64,000 nt of DNA. Origin: Deltaproteobacteria bacterium (GTDB taxonomy: Bacteria; Desulfobacterota; DSM-4660; Desulfatiglandales; Desulfatiglandaceae). Every line of letters begins with the position of its first letter. Position 1 is the stretch's first letter. The position numbers and the translations under genes were made by a program. The notes beneath the pieces were generated by a model that ran no database searches, was not told where the DNA came from, and saw only the letters and a list, made by a program, of their open reading frames with translations. The stretch covers positions 1 to 64,000 of the forward strand of contig JAIPDI010000017.1 in NCBI GenBank assembly GCA_021737785.1, given 5' to 3'. Positions 62,792 through 64,000 of this stretch are shown here, one piece after another.

Positions 62792-64000
62792 TCAGCTTCG
62801 GTCTCCAGCGCTGACGCTGGGGAAAAGCGACCTGTCCGTGTGGGGAATGAACTTGGCGGCGCTGAAGAGGTTCATGAACTCCTGATTCACATTGAGTTCC
62901 AGATAAGTGATCCGATCCCTTATCTGAAAGAGCGCCTCCCTGGCCTCAGTCCCCAGAAGGGCCAGGGCAGCCCCTTCCAGGGAGGTATTCCCCAGAGAGA
63001 CATATGTCTCCAGCGGGAGGTCGGGAATCATCCCGATGGTAATCGCCGACCTCGGATCTATGTAAGACCCGAATGTCCCGGCCACATAAAATTGCCCTAT
63101 CTCTGAAAAAGAGATATTCACTGTATTGGCAATGGTGGTCAGTATGGTGTACATGGCGGCCTTGGATCGTATGAGCCCGTCCATATCGGTCTGGCTCAGG
63201 GTAAGAGGGCTGCCGGTCCCGGAATCTCTGGCAGGGACCACCACCAGATGCCGGGTTCCGTCCATCTCCTCAAGACGGTCCCCGCACGCGGCCTCCACAA
63301 ATTTCCCCCTCAAATCGATCATCCCGGCCAGGAAGAGCTGGGCCGCAAGATCAATAAGCCCGGAACCGCAGATTCCCACCGGCCGTTGTCCCTGTGGGGC
63401 CTTGGCATCCCCCGGATCCTGAATCGTCCCTATCCTGAACTCACGTGTGACCGGATCAATGGTCACCCGGTCGATGACACCTGGCCCCGCCATCATTCCC
63501 ATGTCTGCAATGCCCCCCTCCAGGGCAGGACCTGCCGCCCCGGCGCAGGCCATGAGCCACTCCCTGTTGCCGACCACCACCTCGGCATTGGTCCCCACAT
63601 CCACTAAGAAAGATATGTCGCTCTGCCGGTTCATACCCGAAGCCAGAATCCCGGCTATCAGGTCCCCGCCGAAATAGCTGCCCACGTTGGGAGAAACCAG
63701 CACCGGGGCGCCCCGATTGATGTTCAGGCCCAGTTCACAGGAAGGAATCAATCCCGGTCGGTTCACCACGGGAATATACGGCTCACGGCAGATCCAATAG
63801 GGATCCAGGCCCAGGAACAGATGCGTCATGGTGGTGTTCCCGGCAACTGACATGCCCACCACCGATTCCAGGCCTATTCCATGTTTTCGAGACAAAATTT
63901 CCACTTCTTGATTGAGCCGCTCAATGGTCATCTCCTGAAGCCTCGAAAGCCCTCCCTCCCGGGCCGCGTAGTGGATCCGGGTGAGGATGTCCGCACCGAT
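62792..64000 (-). CDS. RACo-like ATPase (corrinoid activation, DUF4445), 5' end beyond the window
   Basis: The C-terminal 402 residues of a reductive activator of corrinoid proteins. The frame runs on through the window edge (I-G-A-D-I-L-T-R-I-H-Y-A is coding), so an N-terminal 2Fe-2S domain is expected outside. The ASKHA-type ATPase core shows V-G-M-S-V-A-G-N-T-T-M-T-H, D-V-G-T-N-A-E-V, G-P-A-L-E-G-G and G-I-C-G-S-G-L-I-D. RACo proteins use ATP to re-reduce inactive Co(II) corrinoids for methyltransferases in acetogens and methylotrophic anaerobes. No corrinoid protein is visible in the window. Confidence 0.9.
   Translation of the reverse strand: MGADILTRIHYAAREGGLSRLQEMTIERLNQEVEILSRKHGIGLESVVGMSVAGNTTMTHLFLGLDPYWICREPYIPVVNRPGLIPSCELGLNINRGAPVLVSPNVGSYFGGDLIAGILASGMNRQSDISFLVDVGTNAEVVVGNREWLMACAGAAGPALEGGIADMGMMAGPGVIDRVTIDPVTREFRIGTIQDPGDAKAPQGQRPVGICGSGLIDLAAQLFLAGMIDLRGKFVEAACGDRLEEMDGTRHLVVVPARDSGTGSPLTLSQTDMDGLIRSKAAMYTILTTIANTVNISFSEIGQFYVAGTFGSYIDPRSAITIGMIPDLPLETYVSLGNTSLEGAALALLGTEAREALFQIRDRITYLELNVNQEFMNLFSAAKFIPHTDRSLFPSVSAGDRS

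Overview
The window looks like a chromosomal segment of a deltaproteobacterium (Desulfobacterota, probably an anaerobic sulfate reducer or syntroph). The pointers are a citramalate route to isoleucine, a type I-beta DAHP synthase, system II cytochrome c maturation (ResB/CcsB), paired DUF4398/OmpA lipoproteins, a sigma-54 two-component system and, at the right edge, a RACo-type corrinoid-activating ATPase. This is inferred from gene content; no rRNA marker is present.

Layout. 1-14300 is loosely packed and accessory in character: a lipoprotein amidohydrolase, a PAS-rich hybrid histidine kinase lying between two copies of a 110-bp direct repeat, then a lower-GC block (5274-9000) holding a PD-(D/E)XK-like protein, an HNH protein, a Ser/Thr kinase and a zinc-ribbon protein. 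Integron attC-like palindromes separate parts of this block. Small redox genes, a 5'-nucleotidase and gene remnants follow. 14386-18201 holds a membrane protein, an MBL-fold hydrolase, a methyltransferase and a secreted fibronectin-like protein.

18514-37417 is the core of the window: two divergent amino-acid operons. Leftward: cimA-leuA-leuC-leuD-ilvB-ilvN-ilvC-leuB (isoleucine, leucine, valine). Rightward: aroK-aroC-aroF-aroB-pheA-tyrA-aroE-aroA (chorismate, phenylalanine, tyrosine). Their shared control region, and a second site inside the aro operon, carry what I read as three ribosome-mediated transcription attenuators. Each has a short leader peptide rich in the end-product amino acids (Ile/Val/Leu upstream of cimA; Phe/Tyr/Trp upstream of aroK and again upstream of aroF), an intrinsic terminator, and segments able to form mutually exclusive 1:2, 2:3 and 3:4 helices. 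ilvB appears to start with AUU, and the cimA-leuA gap can form an H-type pseudoknot. These regulatory elements are the most interesting content.

37723-64000 is mostly housekeeping: envelope lipoproteins, an MFS transporter, a CysZ-like protein, DnaJ, a PP-loop tRNA thiolase-like protein, a sigma-54 regulator/sensor pair, prepilin peptidase, a TsaC-like protein, SppA, rpsA, cmk, an HU/IHF protein, a long SRP RNA, pgeF, pyrG, a penicillin-binding protein, serS, resB/ccsB, an alpha/beta hydrolase and the RACo-like gene cut by the window end. No tRNA, rRNA, CRISPR array or intact transposase was seen.
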